Shown here piece by piece: positions 26,282-37,175 of a stretch of DNA of 64,000 nucleotides. Under the pieces are notes generated by a model. That model was not told the DNA's origin and searched no databases. It worked only from the letters and a program-made list of their open reading frames with translations. The translations under genes were made by a program, and so were the position numbers. How positions within the stretch are numbered: the first letter of the stretch is position 1; each line of letters starts with the position of its first letter. This DNA comes from Pseudomonadota bacterium. GTDB lineage: Bacteria > Pseudomonadota > Alphaproteobacteria > Rickettsiales > UBA6187. The DNA lies in NCBI GenBank assembly GCA_027620075.1, contig JAQCEY010000004.1, forward strand, positions 62,001 to 126,000, given 5' to 3'.

Positions 26282-26917
26282 ATGTCAGGCAATCCGTTTA
26301 AGTCCTACCGTGATTCATACGCTATAAATATGCGTCTTAACCACCCCAAAATTATCGTAGGGCATAGAAGTTATTATGCAGGTTATTATCATGGTTTGCA
26401 TTTTGAAGATTGCGTCCGCTATTTAGATAATGCCGATAAAAATAAAGACTGCGATAAACTTATTATCGGAAAATACTGCTCTATAGCAAGCGGGGCTGTC
26501 TTTATGATGGGCGGAAATAACGGACACAGGCATGACCGGCTCGCCTCTTATCCTTTAGATATAATAGAAAAAACAAGAAAGCCCGGCAAAAAAAACTTAG
26601 AAGGCTATCGCAAAAAAGGCGATACGGTAATCGGCAATGATGTCTGGATAGGAACCGAGGCAATGATAATGCCGGGAATACAAATAGGTGACGGAGCGGT
26701 AATAGGTGCAAGGGCAGTAGTAACTAAAAATGTCGAGCCATATAATATAGTTGGCGGCAACCCTGCTAAAGTTATAAAAAAACGCTTCACCGATGAGGAA
26801 ATAAAAATCCTATTAAAAATAAAATGGTGGGATTTAGAAGAAGAAACTATCCTAAAAAATATCGATATATTAAGAAGCGGTGATGTAACGGCATTGAAAA
26901 AAGCAATAATTGCCTAA
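26282..26917 (+). CDS. CatB/Vat-like hexapeptide acetyltransferase
   Basis: 211 residues of left-handed beta-helix type. Hexapeptide repeats run through LIIGKYCSIASGAVFMMGG and DTVIGNDVWIGTEAMIMPG to AVIGARAVVTKNVEPYNIVGG. The pattern GHRHDRLASYP (81-91) matches the catalytic-His loop of xenobiotic acetyltransferases (His82), and the C-terminal KWWDLEEETI is also typical. Relatives inactivate chloramphenicol or streptogramins, but many act on sugars, so the substrate is not known. Translationally close to sixA (2-bp gap). Confidence 0.85.
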   Translation: MSGNPFKSYRDSYAINMRLNHPKIIVGHRSYYAGYYHGLHFEDCVRYLDNADKNKDCDKLIIGKYCSIASGAVFMMGGNNGHRHDRLASYPLDIIEKTRKPGKKNLEGYRKKGDTVIGNDVWIGTEAMIMPGIQIGDGAVIGARAVVTKNVEPYNIVGGNPAKVIKKRFTDEEIKILLKIKWWDLEEETILKNIDILRSGDVTALKKAIIA

Positions 26918-27006
26918 TAAAACTATTTCCTGTTTTTATTTATCGGATTAATATAAAATATAAAGATATTTTGTCATGCTGAATTTATTTCAGGGGGTTT
27001 TGAAAA

Positions 27007-28059
27007 ATGAAAAACATAGTAGTTCTGGGGCTTGGGAAGGTAGGGACTTTAGTTGCAACTTTACTGCACGAATCAGGTTTTGAAGTAACCGGAATTGATA
27101 TGGCTGCTAAAAAGCAGAAGTTCAAAACCTTGAAAGCCGGTGTTACGGCGTACAAATCTCTCCTGAAAATCCTGAAAGAAAATGATGCGGTTGTTTCATG
27201 CCTGCCATACGACCTGAATGAGAATGTAGTAAAGGCGGCACATGAGGCAGGAATACATTATTTTGACCTGACCGAGGACGTGCCTACCTCCGAATATATC
27301 AAGAAGCTATCTAAAACCGCAAAAGGTGTTATGGCTCCTCAATGCGGATTGGCTCCGGGTTTTATAGCAATAGTGGGAGCAAGCCTTGCACAAAAATTCT
27401 CAAAACTGCGTTCTATAGAGCTGCGTGTAGGTGCGTTGCCTCAACACCCAAAAGGCGAGCTTGGCTATGCTTTCAATTGGTCGCCTGAAGGAGTGGTAAA
27501 CGAGTACTTAAATGACTGTATTATAATTCAGGGAGGAGAAATAAAGAAAGTTCCGGCATTGCAATATCTTGATAAAATAGTAATCAAGGGTGATACGCTT
27601 GAATCCTTTACTACGTCGGGCGGCTTAGGAACAATGTGCGAAACATATGAAGGCAAAGTTGACGAATTGTTTTATAAAACCATGCGTTATCCGGGGCATA
27701 TGAAACTTATGCGTTTTTTCTTCCATGAGCTATTGATGCGTGAAAACAGAAAAGAAGCCGGTGAAATACTAACAAAAGCAAAACCCCCTGTTAATGATGA
27801 TGTGGTTTATGTACATGCCGCAGTTGAAGGCTATAAGGGAAAGCAACTATCCCGTGATGAATTTGTAAAGGCATATTACCCGAAAATTATTGACGGCAAA
27901 CAATGGCGTGCCATTTCGTGGACAACCGCATGTTCTATCGCCGCTACCATTGAAATGGTAGCAAACGGTGAGTTGCCTGATAAGGGATTTTTAAAACAGG
28001 AAGATATTCCGCTGGAAAAATTTCTGAAAACAAAAAACGGCAGTTATTATAATGACTAG
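27007..28059 (+). CDS. saccharopine dehydrogenase family protein
   Basis: 350 residues. A Rossmann start (IVVLGLGKVGTLVATLL) is followed by AVVSCLPYDLNENVVKAA and HYFDLTEDV, then the family's C-terminal catalytic domain (GLAPGFIAIVGASLA, LRVGALPQHPKG). Members reduce or oxidise amino-acid derivatives such as saccharopine, or act in polyamine synthesis. No lysine gene is beside it, so the substrate is open. A half palindrome of the GTCATGCTGAA type precedes the gene. It converges with the dihydroorotase gene with a 4-bp overlap. Confidence 0.8.
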   Translation: MKNIVVLGLGKVGTLVATLLHESGFEVTGIDMAAKKQKFKTLKAGVTAYKSLLKILKENDAVVSCLPYDLNENVVKAAHEAGIHYFDLTEDVPTSEYIKKLSKTAKGVMAPQCGLAPGFIAIVGASLAQKFSKLRSIELRVGALPQHPKGELGYAFNWSPEGVVNEYLNDCIIIQGGEIKKVPALQYLDKIVIKGDTLESFTTSGGLGTMCETYEGKVDELFYKTMRYPGHMKLMRFFFHELLMRENRKEAGEILTKAKPPVNDDVVYVHAAVEGYKGKQLSRDEFVKAYYPKIIDGKQWRAISWTTACSIAATIEMVANGELPDKGFLKQEDIPLEKFLKTKNGSYYND

Positions 28060-29375
28060 TCTTCCAACTCAAACACGGTTTTTCCGCCTACAATAGTCCT
28101 GACCGCCCGTCCTTTTACTTTATATCCGTCAAAAGGAGAGTTCTTTGACTTACTGCTAAACTCGCATGACTGAATTTCCCATGGTGCATATACATCAATT
28201 AATGTAAGGTCTGCTGCTAAGCCTTCTTTAATTCTGCCTACAGGCTTACCTATTACATCGGCAGCCTTATATGTCATCTTCCCCAAAACCTCAGGCAGGC
28301 TCATATATCCCTGATGGTAAAGTTCCAAAGAAAGCGGCAGCATGGTTTCAAGACCCACAATCCCGAATGCAGCGTCCGAGATATGTACGCATTTTGAATC
28401 AGGCTCGTGCGGAGCGTGGTCGGTAGCTATAACATCTATAGTGCCGTCCTTTAATCCTTCGATAATGGCAAGCTTGTCTTTTTCCGCTCGAAGAGGCGGA
28501 TTCATTTTCGCAAGGGTGTCCCATTGCTCTACCGCATGGTCGGTCAGCACAAAATGGTGCGGTGCTGCCTCACATGTAACATTGAATCCTTTTGCCTTAG
28601 CACGCCTTACCGCTTCAATTGCCTGATGTGTAGATATGTGCAGGACGTGATAATGCCCTTTTGTAAGTTCGAGCAACAGCAGGTCACGCTCAACTATAAT
28701 TGCCTCTGATGCGTTGGGTACACCTTTTAAACCTAATTTTTCCGATATCTCGCCTTCATTTATACAGCCGCCGTCAGAAAGGTTTTTGTCTTCACAATGC
28801 TGGGATATCAACATTCCCGATTCTTCGGCTTTTTCCATCGCACGACGCATGACAAGAGAGTTCATCACAGGCAGACCGTCATCACTAAAACCGATTACTC
28901 CTGCTTCTTTTAACGCCTGCATATCTGTCAATTCCTGACCTTTTAACCCTTTAGTGATAGATGCGTAGGTATATGTATTTACATAAGCGTCTTTTTGTAT
29001 TGCCTTGTATAACTCGTTGACCACTTCTACGGAATCTATTACGGGGGAAGTATTTGCCATACATACACATGTCGTAACCCCTCCTGCCGCAGCCGACTTT
29101 GTTCCGGTTATAATATCTTCCTTATATTCCTGACCGGGAGTTCTAAAATGCACCTGTATGTCAAGCAGCCCGGGGCAAAGTACGCACCACCGGCAATCAA
29201 TTATTTCCATATCGTCTGACGGCACGATGTCGGAGCCGAACCGGCTTATTTTTCCGTCTTTTACTATCAAAGTCCCCACTTCGTCATATCCTGATTCGGG
29301 GTCTATGATTCTTGCATTTATAAATGCGGTATCTTTAAGCTCGGTTTCCTGAGGGCGGTAGAATATCTGTGGCAT
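28056..29375 (-). CDS. pyrC: dihydroorotase (class I)
   Basis: 439 residues. Amidohydrolase TIM-barrel features: CPGLLDIQVHFRTPGQEYKE, ANTSPVIDS, ISQHCEDK, VLHISTH and the catalytic Asp in VIATDHAPHEPDS. It closes carbamoyl-aspartate to dihydroorotate in pyrimidine synthesis. The first metal ligand pair is QVH rather than HVH; I recall the same in other alphaproteobacterial class I enzymes, so it may still be active. Stand-alone gene convergent with the saccharopine dehydrogenase-like gene. Confidence 0.88.
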   Translation of the reverse strand: MPQIFYRPQETELKDTAFINARIIDPESGYDEVGTLIVKDGKISRFGSDIVPSDDMEIIDCRWCVLCPGLLDIQVHFRTPGQEYKEDIITGTKSAAAGGVTTCVCMANTSPVIDSVEVVNELYKAIQKDAYVNTYTYASITKGLKGQELTDMQALKEAGVIGFSDDGLPVMNSLVMRRAMEKAEESGMLISQHCEDKNLSDGGCINEGEISEKLGLKGVPNASEAIIVERDLLLLELTKGHYHVLHISTHQAIEAVRRAKAKGFNVTCEAAPHHFVLTDHAVEQWDTLAKMNPPLRAEKDKLAIIEGLKDGTIDVIATDHAPHEPDSKCVHISDAAFGIVGLETMLPLSLELYHQGYMSLPEVLGKMTYKAADVIGKPVGRIKEGLAADLTLIDVYAPWEIQSCEFSSKSKNSPFDGYKVKGRAVRTIVGGKTVFELED

Positions 29376-29481
29376 GGTCTTCTTTTATGTAGTTTTTGAC
29401 AAGAATATAGCTTTTTTGAGAGCAGAAAACCATATTTTTTTAGCATAGTGTTTTCGGAAATATGAATCGTTGCAAATAACA

Positions 29482-29694
29482 CTATTCTTTTTTATCATCA
29501 TCGGTCTTATCTACGCTTTTTGAGGGCTTAGATTTTACCATAGATATCGAAACGCCCGCTATTACGGCTATGAACATGGTTAGTAGCACCTTGAAAAACA
29601 TTTCGGTTGAAAGATAATTTGTCCAAAGCCGGTCAACAACCAGTATAACGGTGACCGATATGACAATTAGCCAAGTAATATTTTTTAGGCTCAT
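29482..29694 (-). CDS. small two-helix membrane protein
   Basis: 70 residues. Two hydrophobic segments (ITWLIVISVTVILVV and VLLTMFIAVIAGVSISMV) are followed by a charged tail KSVDKTDDDKKE. The family is not recognised. The ORF has a plausible start with AAGGT upstream on its strand. It lies alone between dihydroorotase and ilvC, divergent from ilvC. Confidence 0.55.
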   Translation of the reverse strand: MSLKNITWLIVISVTVILVVDRLWTNYLSTEMFFKVLLTMFIAVIAGVSISMVKSKPSKSVDKTDDDKKE

Positions 29695-29855
29695 GACTTT
29701 TACCTTATTAATTTATATTTAACAGACTTTAATATTAATATTCATTTATCACAAACTGTAAATAACATATCATAAGTTTTCATTATTATTAATAGTGGAT
29801 TTACTCCTTGCTTTTTAAAGAAAAACTCATATAATTTGCGTTCTTTCCCGAATAA

Positions 29856-30935
<1,080 letters not shown>

Positions 30936-30960
30936 AAAGCAGAAATAGGATTTTCCTTTA

Positions 30961-30994
30961 AAAACCCCGTTCTTTTACAAGACGGGGTTTTTTT
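30961..30994 (+). terminator. intrinsic terminator of ilvC
   Basis: AAAACCCCGT pairs with ACGGGGTTTT around an 11-base loop and runs into seven T residues. It starts 25 bp after the ilvC stop. Confidence 0.9.
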
Positions 30995-31049
30995 ATACTT
31001 AAAAAACGACGACAGACTAAAGTAACTTTGAATTTAATTTACGTAAATT

Positions 31050-31203
31050 TGTCATTCCACGAATTTGTTTAGTAAAACAAATTATAGTGGAATCCACATT
31101 TAAAAAAGTTAGGAAACTTTTTTAATATTGAAAAGTTTTCCTAAACTTTTCAAATTGGATCCCATGATAAAAAATTTTACTAAATTTTTTTCATAGGATG
31201 ACA
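31050..31203. repeat. family C palindromic element, copy 2 (inverted)
   Basis: 154 bp bounded by TGTCAT and ATGACA. It is the near-identical reverse complement of 9830-9984. It lies between the ilvC terminator and the EamA transporter gene. The high identity suggests recent movement or gene conversion. Confidence 0.85.
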
Positions 31204-31235
31204 GGAGAAGTAAATTCAAATTTACCGTAGCTAAA

Positions 31236-32141
31236 ATGGAAAACATAAATACAAATCAGATTAAGGGTATTACGTGGATGGTAGTCCACTGTTTTTTGAT
31301 ATCCGCTATGGCGGCAATAATAAAGGTTACCGCCGAAGATATGAATGTTTTTCAAATAGTATTCTTATATAACGCTTTTGCGTTATTGTTCCTATTGCCT
31401 TTCATGTATAAGAACGGCTGGTCAGATGTTATAAAAACGCAGAAACTAAAACTACATTTAGGGCGTTCTTTTTTAGGGGCTATATCATTGACCATGTATT
31501 TTTACGCCTTTACCGTAATACCGCTTACCGAGGCAAGGGCAATCGCACTTACAGGACCTCTTGTCAGCTCATTAATGGCCGTAATATTCCTGAAGGAAAA
31601 GACAGGAAGGCACAGGACAAGTGCAATGATAATAGGCTTTGCCGGAGTATTACTTATAGTAAGACCCGGAATGGAAGGATTCACGTATATATCCTTAATG
31701 GTGGTAGCGTGCGTATTTATGTGGTCGGTGATAGACATATTGATAAAGACATTGTCCAAGACCGAATCCAATATATGCCAATTATTTTACTTAACCGGCG
31801 GTATGTCGTTATTTACCATGCCGTTGGCGGTATATTTTTGGCAGTCATCTTCAGGCTTTTCGCATTGGGGGGTAATGATATTGTTGGGAGCCGTATTTTT
31901 GATAAACATATATGCGGTTACTAACGCATTTCGCTTTGGTGATATAACCGTCATAATGCCGTTTGATTTTTCAGGAATGGTATTTACCATAATAATAGCA
32001 TATCTGGCGTTTGATGAGATAATAGACATCTACACCGCAACGGGTTCGGTTATAATTATGTTATCAAGTATATATATGGTCAGGCGTGAGGCAAAAAAAG
32101 CAAAGGTGATGCACGCAACCATACAGAAAGTGGAGATGTAA
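31236..32141 (+). CDS. EamA/DMT family transporter
   Basis: 301 residues with about ten hydrophobic helices and two EamA halves. PLTEARAIALTGPLVSSLMA and GFAGVLLIVRPG in the first half are typical of DMT exporters and of the S-adenosylmethionine uptake carriers of Rickettsia. Substrate cannot be told from sequence. It is 3 bp from a short downstream ORF and 157 bp from leuA, so it may share a transcript with them. Confidence 0.88.
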   Translation: MENINTNQIKGITWMVVHCFLISAMAAIIKVTAEDMNVFQIVFLYNAFALLFLLPFMYKNGWSDVIKTQKLKLHLGRSFLGAISLTMYFYAFTVIPLTEARAIALTGPLVSSLMAVIFLKEKTGRHRTSAMIIGFAGVLLIVRPGMEGFTYISLMVVACVFMWSVIDILIKTLSKTESNICQLFYLTGGMSLFTMPLAVYFWQSSSGFSHWGVMILLGAVFLINIYAVTNAFRFGDITVIMPFDFSGMVFTIIIAYLAFDEIIDIYTATGSVIIMLSSIYMVRREAKKAKVMHATIQKVEM

Positions 32142-32143
32142 AT

Positions 32144-32245
32144 ATGAAAAACAGCTTTATAAACTTTACAAATAAAAGCTTAACAATATACTTTGCACGT
32201 TGGTTTAAACGCTCACGCGAAAATTTTCTGCTCTGCGAATATTAA
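32144..32245 (+). CDS. candidate 33-residue leader peptide upstream of leuA
   Basis: ATG 32144 to TAA 32245, with a good GGAG ribosome site (32132-32135) 8 bases upstream. The product ends FKRSRENFLLCEY and has two consecutive Leu codons (CTG CTC) near the end. It lies 53 bp before leuA. It could be a translated leader that senses leucyl-tRNA, but only three Leu codons are present in total and I see no clear terminator hairpin after it. It may also be a chance ORF. Confidence 0.35.
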   Translation: MKNSFINFTNKSLTIYFARWFKRSRENFLLCEY

Positions 32246-32298
32246 CAATATGTTAGGTGTAATATAGATGCAAAAAAATTTAACGGAAAAAAAACAAA

Positions 32299-33837
32299 AT
32301 GACTAAAGACAAGATAAAAATATTTGATACTACATTGCGTGACGGTGAGCAATCTCCCGGTGCTACGATGAATATGGACGAGAAGATATTAATAGCTGAA
32401 ACTCTTGATAAGATGGGCGTTGATATAATTGAGGCAGGTTTCGCTATTGCTTCCAAAGGTGACTTTGAAGCGGTAAATAAAGTTGCCAAGAAGGTGAAGA
32501 ACGCCACGGTATGCTCGCTTGCAAGAACTGTAAAGGCTGATATTGAGGCGGCAGCAGAGGCTATAAAGCCTGCAAAAAGAGGGCGTATCCACACATTCAT
32601 TTCAACCAGCCCTATTCATATGAAGCACAAGTTGAATATGAACGAGGAGCAGGTTTTGGAACGCACTCGTGATATGGTAAAATTAGCCCGTAATTTATGT
32701 GATGATGTTGAGTGGTCGGCGGAAGACGCTACCCGTACCGACCATGATTTTTTATGCAAAACTGTTGAAGCTGCTATTGCGGCGGGTGCTACCACCGTCA
32801 ATTTACCCGACACCGTAGGCTACACCACTCCTTTGGAATATGCAGGTTTGATATCTATGATAAAAAACCGTGTACCAAATGTTGACAAAGCCGTTTTATC
32901 GGTACACTGCCATAACGATCTTGGTTTGGCGGTTGCTAATTCATTGGCGGCGGTCAGTGCCGGTGCAAGGCAGATAGAATGCACTATCAACGGGCTTGGT
33001 GAAAGAGCCGGAAATGCAGCCATGGAAGAAATAGTAATGGCTATCAAAACCCGTAATGACATCTTGCCTTATGACACAAATATTGACACTACCCAGATTA
33101 TGCGTGCTTCAAAATTAGTATCTACCGTTACAGGCTTCGTAGTGCAGAACAACAAGGCAATAGTAGGTGCAAACGCATTTGCACATGAATCGGGCGTGCA
33201 TCAGGACGGTATGTTGAAAAATGCCTCTACCTACGAGATAATGACACCCGAATCTGTCGGCTTGCACAAATCTAAATTGGTTATGGGTAAATTATCGGGT
33301 CGTCATGCCTTCAAAAATAAATTAGAAGAGTTGGGTTTTGAGTTGGGAGATAACGCTTTTGAGGAGGCATTTAACAACTTCAAAAACTTAGCGGATAAAA
33401 AGAAAGAGATTTATGATGAAGATATTATTGCACTTATCGATAATAGTGCTATTAACAATAAAGGGTTGGTCGAACTTTTAAGTTTGCAGGTTCATTGCGG
33501 TTCTGTTGATAACCCCAAAGCGAGTCTGAAGCTTGCAGTTGAAGGTGTGACCAAAGAAATAGAAACAACGGGTGACGGTCCTGTTGATGCTATTTTCAAC
33601 GGAATAAAAAAATTAGTTACGCATGATGCAAAACTGGAATTATATCAGGTTCATGCGGTAACAGGCGGAACCGACGCACAGGCCGAGGTTACGGTAAGGC
33701 TGAATAAGGACGGAAAAATAATTAGCGGTAATTACCGTGACACGGATACTTTGGTTGCATCGGCAGGAGCTTATATTGCTGCTGTAAATAAACTAAAGAA
33801 GCTTGACGAGGATGCAAATAAAGAGCATGTTGTTTAA
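32299..33837 (+). CDS. leuA: 2-isopropylmalate synthase
   Basis: 512 residues. FDTTLRDGEQSPGATMN at the start, metal-binding HCHND in SVHCHNDLGLAVANSLAAV, and GLGERAGNAAMEEI identify the family; the C-terminal regulatory domain (near DGPVDAIFNGIKKLV and QAEVTVRLNKDGK) is present, so leucine feedback is expected. It condenses acetyl-CoA with 2-ketoisovalerate, the first step of leucine synthesis. mreB follows, an order found in other alphaproteobacteria. Confidence 0.96.
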   Translation: MTKDKIKIFDTTLRDGEQSPGATMNMDEKILIAETLDKMGVDIIEAGFAIASKGDFEAVNKVAKKVKNATVCSLARTVKADIEAAAEAIKPAKRGRIHTFISTSPIHMKHKLNMNEEQVLERTRDMVKLARNLCDDVEWSAEDATRTDHDFLCKTVEAAIAAGATTVNLPDTVGYTTPLEYAGLISMIKNRVPNVDKAVLSVHCHNDLGLAVANSLAAVSAGARQIECTINGLGERAGNAAMEEIVMAIKTRNDILPYDTNIDTTQIMRASKLVSTVTGFVVQNNKAIVGANAFAHESGVHQDGMLKNASTYEIMTPESVGLHKSKLVMGKLSGRHAFKNKLEELGFELGDNAFEEAFNNFKNLADKKKEIYDEDIIALIDNSAINNKGLVELLSLQVHCGSVDNPKASLKLAVEGVTKEIETTGDGPVDAIFNGIKKLVTHDAKLELYQVHAVTGGTDAQAEVTVRLNKDGKIISGNYRDTDTLVASAGAYIAAVNKLKKLDEDANKEHVV

Positions 33838-33965
33838 AAATAGAAATTTTAATTTTTTATGACGGTACGGTAGTGAAAGAATTTTCGAGTGCGTTAATAA
33901 TTAGTTAAGATTTAATGGTTATATTCCGAGTTCCAAATAGTTAGATTATTAAAGTTTTAAGATAG

Positions 33966-35021
<1,056 letters not shown>

Positions 35022-35023
35022 TG

Positions 35024-35685
35024 TTAACCTATTGCCGTAATGCGGTTAATAGCTTGCTCCTTAACCATTGAAGAATAATTTTTATAACGGCTGACTGTTG
35101 CCGAGTTATTTTCAATGTAATTTTTATTTAGGTTTTTTGTAATATCATAATTTTTATTATTATATTTTTCATATGCAGCAGAAATTGTTTGCATAGTTTG
35201 TTGAGAGGGAACCCAATTAATTTGTAAGCCGATAGTATTGCTCACTTCTATTATCTTATCTTTATAACAAGCCGACTCACTCTCTCCTTTAGTGATGCCG
35301 ACGAAGTAATGCTTGCTAAAATATTCTATATCGGATTGATTGAATCTTGAGGCTACTCCGTTTACAAAATTAGCAAGTTCCGCATGATCTTCTTTGCATG
35401 ATCTTCTTTATTTATCTTTGCGTACAAGCTTTTAAGTTTGGGGTTTGCTTTAACCATATTAACAGCCAAATGCAAATAATCACTATTCACATCGGCAGTA
35501 GGTCTATCTTTTCCTTTACCATCTACATAAATAGATTTAAGGGCTTCATTAAGCCCTTCTATACTATCAAAACCATCAGGTAAATTATAGTCCTCACTTA
35601 CCTTTAAATTAGTACCGTATTTTTTATTGAAAGCCCTTTCAAATCTTAATGAAGGACAAAACTGCAAATCCCTTTCTTTATCCAC
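35024..35685 (-). pseudogene. hypothetical gene split by a 14-bp tandem duplication
   Basis: Two minus-strand frames, 35362-35685 (107 codons) and 35024-35245 (73 codons), are halves of one gene. GCATGATCTTCTTT occurs twice in tandem (35382-35395 and 35396-35409). Taking out one copy joins the frames into a single ~215-residue protein that starts at GTG 35685 and ends at 35024. The product is soluble and helical and its family is not recognised (N-terminus MDKERDLQFCPSLRFERAF). The break is either a recent inactivation, a reversible on/off switch or a sequencing error. Confidence 0.8.
35382..35409. repeat. perfect 14-bp tandem duplication
   Basis: Two exact copies of GCATGATCTTCTTT without spacer. 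Because 14 is not a multiple of 3, the second copy shifts the frame of the minus-strand gene and brings in a stop soon after. Confidence 0.9.
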
Positions 35686-35764
35686 TGTATAACCCCGACA
35701 AAAATTGTTAATTTTTTTTTACCTTTATATCGCAAATATGTAAAAAAATCAACAAACTGTTGAG

Positions 35765-35986
35765 TTACAACAACCAAAGCTCGGTTGTTTTAAGATTATC
35801 GTCCATTTCATATTCAACCACGTCCTGATCTATAAGGCTAACTATTGCGGCACTTACCGTTTCACCGTCAGTAATTCCTTTTTCTGCACATTTAGCTATC
35901 AGGTCGTCAGGCTTTATCATATTTTCCTGACCGTAGCATTTTGCTTCTTTCATTATTTGGACGATTAACTCTTCATTATTATCCAT
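35765..35986 (-). CDS. small acidic protein encoded behind mrp
   Basis: 73 residues, acidic, predicted helical with a pattern that could be a small winged-helix (LIAKCAEKGITDGETVSAAI, then DQDVVEYEMD). The family is not recognised. The start overlaps the end of mrp by 8 bp, so it is translated after mrp in one operon, which suggests a link to Mrp function such as iron-sulfur cargo handling. This link is inference. Confidence 0.6.
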   Translation of the reverse strand: MDNNEELIVQIMKEAKCYGQENMIKPDDLIAKCAEKGITDGETVSAAIVSLIDQDVVEYEMDDNLKTTELWLL

Positions 35987-37067
35987 TTAATTTCTCCAGT
36001 TCTTTCTTAAATTTTAATGCTATTTTATCAAGTAAAAGCAGGTTATCGGCAGGTTTCCCCATATCGGCAGATTCCCTTAAATTCGGGTCTATAGGTATTT
36101 CACCCAAGAAAGGTATATCCATATCTTTTGCCAGATTTTTAGCTCCGCCCTCACCGAATATGTAATTCTTTTTGCCCCTGTCATCTTCAAAATAGCTCAT
36201 ATTCTGCACTATACCTAAAATCGGGACATTTATTTTCCGGAACATAGTAATGGCTTTCTTTACATCTATAAGTGCAACCTCCTGAGGGGTTGAAACAACG
36301 ACCACGCCGTTTATATCATAGCTTTTGCAAAGACTAAGCTGTATATCACCCGTACCCGGAGGGGTGTCTACAATCAGATAGTCAAGCTGCCCCCAGCTAA
36401 CACCGAGCATAAGCTGGTTCATGGCTTTTATTGCCATTGATGCACGCCATACTAAAGCATTATCCTCTTCTATCAGGTAGCCTATTGAAACGGACTTAAT
36501 CCCTTCGGACTCTTTAGGTATTATTTTATTCTTGTCATCAAGGCTAGGCTTGCCTTTAAGTCCTAGCATTTTAGGTATGGAAGGTCCGTAAATATCCGCA
36601 TCAACCAAACCGACCTTATGCCCGAGCGAACTTAGCTTCCTTGCAAGATTGACCGCAACCGTAGACTTTCCGACCCCACCTTTACCCGATGCTACAAGAA
36701 TAATATTCTTTACGTTAGGTATATTTTTACCGACAGGCAACTGAGCATTATTATTTTGCACCTTATTGGCAGGCAATGGGGTTCTAGGAGAAGAAAAAGC
36801 CCCCGGTTGTGAGGAGGTCATAACAACCGTAACGCTGTTAACGCCTTCTATCTTACGGACGGCATTTTCACATGTTTTACGTAAGGTTTCCTTTTCCTCC
36901 GCCTTGTTTATGTCCACTTCCAGAGCGAACCCTACAGAAGACTCTTTGATTACAATTGAAGATATGATGCCGGATTCAACGACACTTTTGCCGGAATCAG
37001 GATCTATTATCGGTTGTAATGCCGATAACACCTTGTCTTTACTTATTTCCAGTTTTAATTTTGACAT
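35979..37067 (-). CDS. mrp: Mrp/ApbC iron-sulfur carrier ATPase
   Basis: 362 residues. An N-terminal MIP18/DUF59 domain (~1-90) is followed by the deviant Walker A ASGKGGVGKSTVAVNL and VDADIYGPSIPKMLG, DTPPGTGDIQLSL. The place of the CxxC motif (after NMSYF) reads EDDRGKKNYIFGEGGA and has no cysteines, as in some other alphaproteobacterial Mrp proteins, so cluster binding may differ. Mrp is thought to load Fe-S clusters on targets. It is divergent from hflK (108 bp) and precedes a small overlapping gene. Confidence 0.93.
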   Translation of the reverse strand: MSKLKLEISKDKVLSALQPIIDPDSGKSVVESGIISSIVIKESSVGFALEVDINKAEEKETLRKTCENAVRKIEGVNSVTVVMTSSQPGAFSSPRTPLPANKVQNNNAQLPVGKNIPNVKNIILVASGKGGVGKSTVAVNLARKLSSLGHKVGLVDADIYGPSIPKMLGLKGKPSLDDKNKIIPKESEGIKSVSIGYLIEEDNALVWRASMAIKAMNQLMLGVSWGQLDYLIVDTPPGTGDIQLSLCKSYDINGVVVVSTPQEVALIDVKKAITMFRKINVPILGIVQNMSYFEDDRGKKNYIFGEGGAKNLAKDMDIPFLGEIPIDPNLRESADMGKPADNLLLLDKIALKFKKELEKLNG

Positions 37068-37175
37068 TCTCTTGAAATATTCCGTATATTGTTTATATTC
37101 TGTTTTATGACTTTTAACTCACATGCACGCTAATTAATATTAATATAGTAATTTTTTTCAAAAAGGGAAGACATT

